A program made the position numbers and the translations under genes. DNA of 8,243 nucleotides. Source: an uncultured Lachnospiraceae bacterium (GTDB lineage Bacteria; Bacillota; Clostridia; Lachnospirales; Lachnospiraceae). Position 1 is the stretch's first letter. Each line of letters starts with the position of its first letter. Below, one piece after another: positions 6,651 through 8,243 of this stretch. The stretch spans positions 1 to 8,243 of the forward strand of contig CAKRJM010000095.1 of assembly GCA_934351765.1 (NCBI GenBank), given 5' to 3'. The notes beneath the pieces are model-generated. The model did not search any database, was not told the origin of the DNA, and saw nothing but the letters and a program-made list of their open reading frames with translations.

Positions 6651-8119
6651 GTAATGAAAAAGAAACCAAAAAGGTCAGCTTTCCCGTTGCCATCGTGACT
6701 CTGGTGATCATGGTCGCTGTTATGGCATTCGGCTTTCTGATCTCCAAATGGATCTGGGGCAGCGCCCTTTCTACCGTAACCGTATTCATCATGGTTCTGC
6801 TTGCCATGGTCCTGGTTGCCATGTGCGCCGGCTTTAAGCTGAACACCATCCAGGAGGCACTGATCGCCGGCTGTCAGAAGGCCATTCTGGTCGTTCTGAT
6901 CCTGCTGACCGTCGGCATGGTTGTCGGCACCTGGATCGTATCCGGCGTTATCCCCTCCATCATCTACTACGGACTGAAGATCCTTCATCCGTCCGTATTC
7001 CTGCTGGTAGGCTTCCTGATCTGCTGCATCGTTTCCTTCTTCACCGGAAGCTGCTACACCGCGGTTGCAACCCTCGGTGTTGCATTTATGGGAATCGGCT
7101 CCGGTCTTGGAATCGGGGCAGGCTTAACCGCCGGTATGGTTGTATCCGGAGCCATCTTCGGTGATAAGATGTCTCCCTTCTCCGATACCACCAACCTGGC
7201 TCCCGCAGCCGCAGAAACCGATATTTTCCTGCATATCAAGTCCATGCTGTACACCACGGTTCCTTCTCTTTTGATTGCCTGCGTGCTGTACTTCGTCCTT
7301 GGACTTGGCTACAGCTCCGCCAGCATTGATGTCGAAAACGTAAACGCCATCATGGACGGAATCACCTCCACCTTCCGCGTGAATCCGTTCCTTATGCTGA
7401 TCCCGGTTTTAACCATCGTTCTGGTTATCAAGAAGGTTCCTGCATTCCTGGCACTGCTGGCCGGTGCAGTCATGGGCCTGATCGTTGCCTTCTTTGCACA
7501 GCCCCAGTTTGAGGCCGCTCAGATCTTAAATTCCATGGCAACCGGCTTCAAAGCCGAATTTGCCAACGATATGGTCGGAAGACTGTTCAACCGCGGCGGC
7601 GTCTCCAGCATGATGACCACCGTTTCCCTGACTCTGTTCTGCCTGGCATTCGGCGAGCTGATCACCAGGATGGGCGTTCTTTCCGCCATTCTGGATAAGC
7701 TTGGAAACCTGGTGAAAAAGCCTGGTCCTCTGGTATTCACGACCCTGATCTCCTGCCTGCTGACCGTTATCCTGACTGCCAGCCAGTATGTGGCGATCCT
7801 GCTTCCCGGCGAGATCTTCCGTGATTCCTACAAGGAGGCCGATGTTGCTCCCTATGTTCTTTCCAGAACCCTGGAGGACGGCGGTACCATCTTCTCCTAT
7901 CTGATCCCCTGGTCTGCAGCAGCAATCTATGTGTCCTCCACGCTTGGTGTGACTACACTGGATTACCTGCCCTATGCATTCCTTCCGATCCTCTGCCCGA
8001 TCTTCGCGATCATCTATGCTGCCACCGGCTTCGCTCTGTTTAAGACAAACGGTGCGCCCGTAAAAGGCAAAGGACCCTGGTTCAGCAAGAAGGAAAAGCT
8101 GGAAGCACAGAAAAAGTAA
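6647..8119 (+). CDS. nhaC: NhaC-superfamily transporter (possible LysW-like lysine or lactam transporter)
   Basis: This polytopic inner-membrane transporter has 490 aa and roughly 11-12 hydrophobic segments, starting at about residues 12-34 and 37-60 and ending near 470. A basic, lysine-rich cytoplasmic tail follows. NhaC signatures are the FTGSCYTAVATLG segment, GDKMSPFSDTTNLAPAA (172-188) and SRTLEDGGT (406-414). NhaC itself exchanges sodium for protons, but the superfamily includes LysW, a predicted lysine transporter found through its lysine riboswitch in earlier comparative work. Here PW is followed by S423, where NhaC sequences I remember have N. The ATG at 6647 follows AAGGAGG (6633-6639) and overlaps the hyuB stop by ATGA. 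Lysine-repressed expression with a lactam hydrolase suggests uptake of lysine or a lysine-derived cyclic amide. Plain Na+/H+ exchange or malate/lactate exchange, as in MleN, cannot be excluded. The symbol denotes the family rather than a proven function. Confidence 0.88.
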   Translation: MSNEKETKKVSFPVAIVTLVIMVAVMAFGFLISKWIWGSALSTVTVFIMVLLAMVLVAMCAGFKLNTIQEALIAGCQKAILVVLILLTVGMVVGTWIVSGVIPSIIYYGLKILHPSVFLLVGFLICCIVSFFTGSCYTAVATLGVAFMGIGSGLGIGAGLTAGMVVSGAIFGDKMSPFSDTTNLAPAAAETDIFLHIKSMLYTTVPSLLIACVLYFVLGLGYSSASIDVENVNAIMDGITSTFRVNPFLMLIPVLTIVLVIKKVPAFLALLAGAVMGLIVAFFAQPQFEAAQILNSMATGFKAEFANDMVGRLFNRGGVSSMMTTVSLTLFCLAFGELITRMGVLSAILDKLGNLVKKPGPLVFTTLISCLLTVILTASQYVAILLPGEIFRDSYKEADVAPYVLSRTLEDGGTIFSYLIPWSAAAIYVSSTLGVTTLDYLPYAFLPILCPIFAIIYAATGFALFKTNGAPVKGKGPWFSKKEKLEAQKK

Positions 8120-8131
8120 ACATAGGCCTTT

Positions 8132-8243
8132 AAAGCCATTCCGTTTTCTTCGATGAGTCGAGCTGTGTTTCCTGGAAATCACCATGCGCTGATTCGCCGT
8201 CATTCGCGCTGAAACTCGCCCTGCGGGCTCAGACAATGGCGCT
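8132..8243. repeat. Palindromic intergenic repeat, copy 2 (inverted, cut by window end)
   Basis: Starting 13 bp after the transporter stop, the sequence AAAGCCATTCCG and then GGAAATCACCATG (8174-8186) match the left arm of copy 1 in direct orientation. The 57-bp core (8187-8243) is the reverse complement of 2439-2495, differing only at 8200 and 8210. Because the arms are themselves inverted repeats, this equals a whole element in the opposite orientation. The right arm lies beyond the window. The change at 8200 breaks one pair of the inner CGCCATT/AATGGCG stem. It sits where the operon terminator would be expected, but no T run is visible here. Confidence 0.8.

Noticed and set aside
7526..8236. 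236-codon minus-strand open frame at the right edge
   Set aside because: It runs antisense to the transporter gene and through the repeat element. Its composition (many G, D, Q and H) is that of a shadow of a membrane protein gene.
8132..8243. Repeat copy 2 as the operon's intrinsic terminator
   Set aside because: It can form stems but no T run follows within the window. A terminator may lie beyond the end.

Overview
The window looks like a chromosomal segment of a Gram-positive anaerobe of the Clostridia, most likely a Lachnospiraceae-type gut bacterium. The grounds are strong AGGAGG-type ribosome binding sites, moderate GC, consensus sigma-A promoters, a Firmicutes-style lysine riboswitch, Rho-independent terminators, and the kinds of genes present. 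All convincing genes are on the + strand. The genus assignment is an inference.

Left part (1-2330): a probable terminator of an upstream gene (about 89-123) is followed by a promoter (140-169) and a two-gene unit. The first gene is a PfkB/ribokinase-family sugar kinase resembling fructokinase (235-1206). The second is holA, the delta subunit of DNA polymerase III (1203-2183), which overlaps the kinase by ATGA. The unit ends at a strong symmetric terminator with a perfect 18-bp stem (2224-2318).

Middle (2330-2920): the gap holds a palindromic repeat of about 180 bp (2366-2546). It is followed by a near-consensus promoter (TTGACT-17-TATAAT, 2578-2606) and a leader that folds as a lysine riboswitch (aptamer 2618-2768). 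An intrinsic terminator (2852-2882) and a mutually exclusive antiterminator pairing complete the leader. I derived the aptamer stems by hand. The design predicts that lysine switches the operon off.

Right part (2921-8119): this is a tightly packed three-gene operon. It encodes HyuA (GTG start, 684 aa) and HyuB (560 aa), the two subunits of an ATP-dependent hydantoinase/5-oxoprolinase-family enzyme, and then an NhaC-superfamily membrane transporter (490 aa). The genes overlap by 8 and 4 nt. A second copy of the repeat, with its core inverted, begins right after the operon (8132 to the window end). The riboswitch-operon unit is therefore bracketed by an inverted repeat.

Main idea: an ATP-driven cyclic-amide hydrolase and an NhaC/LysW-like transporter are made only when lysine is scarce. 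This suggests a lysine acquisition or salvage route in which a cyclic lysine derivative, such as the lysine lactam alpha-amino-epsilon-caprolactam, is imported and opened. The riboswitch and gene families are well supported by the sequence; the substrate is a hypothesis.
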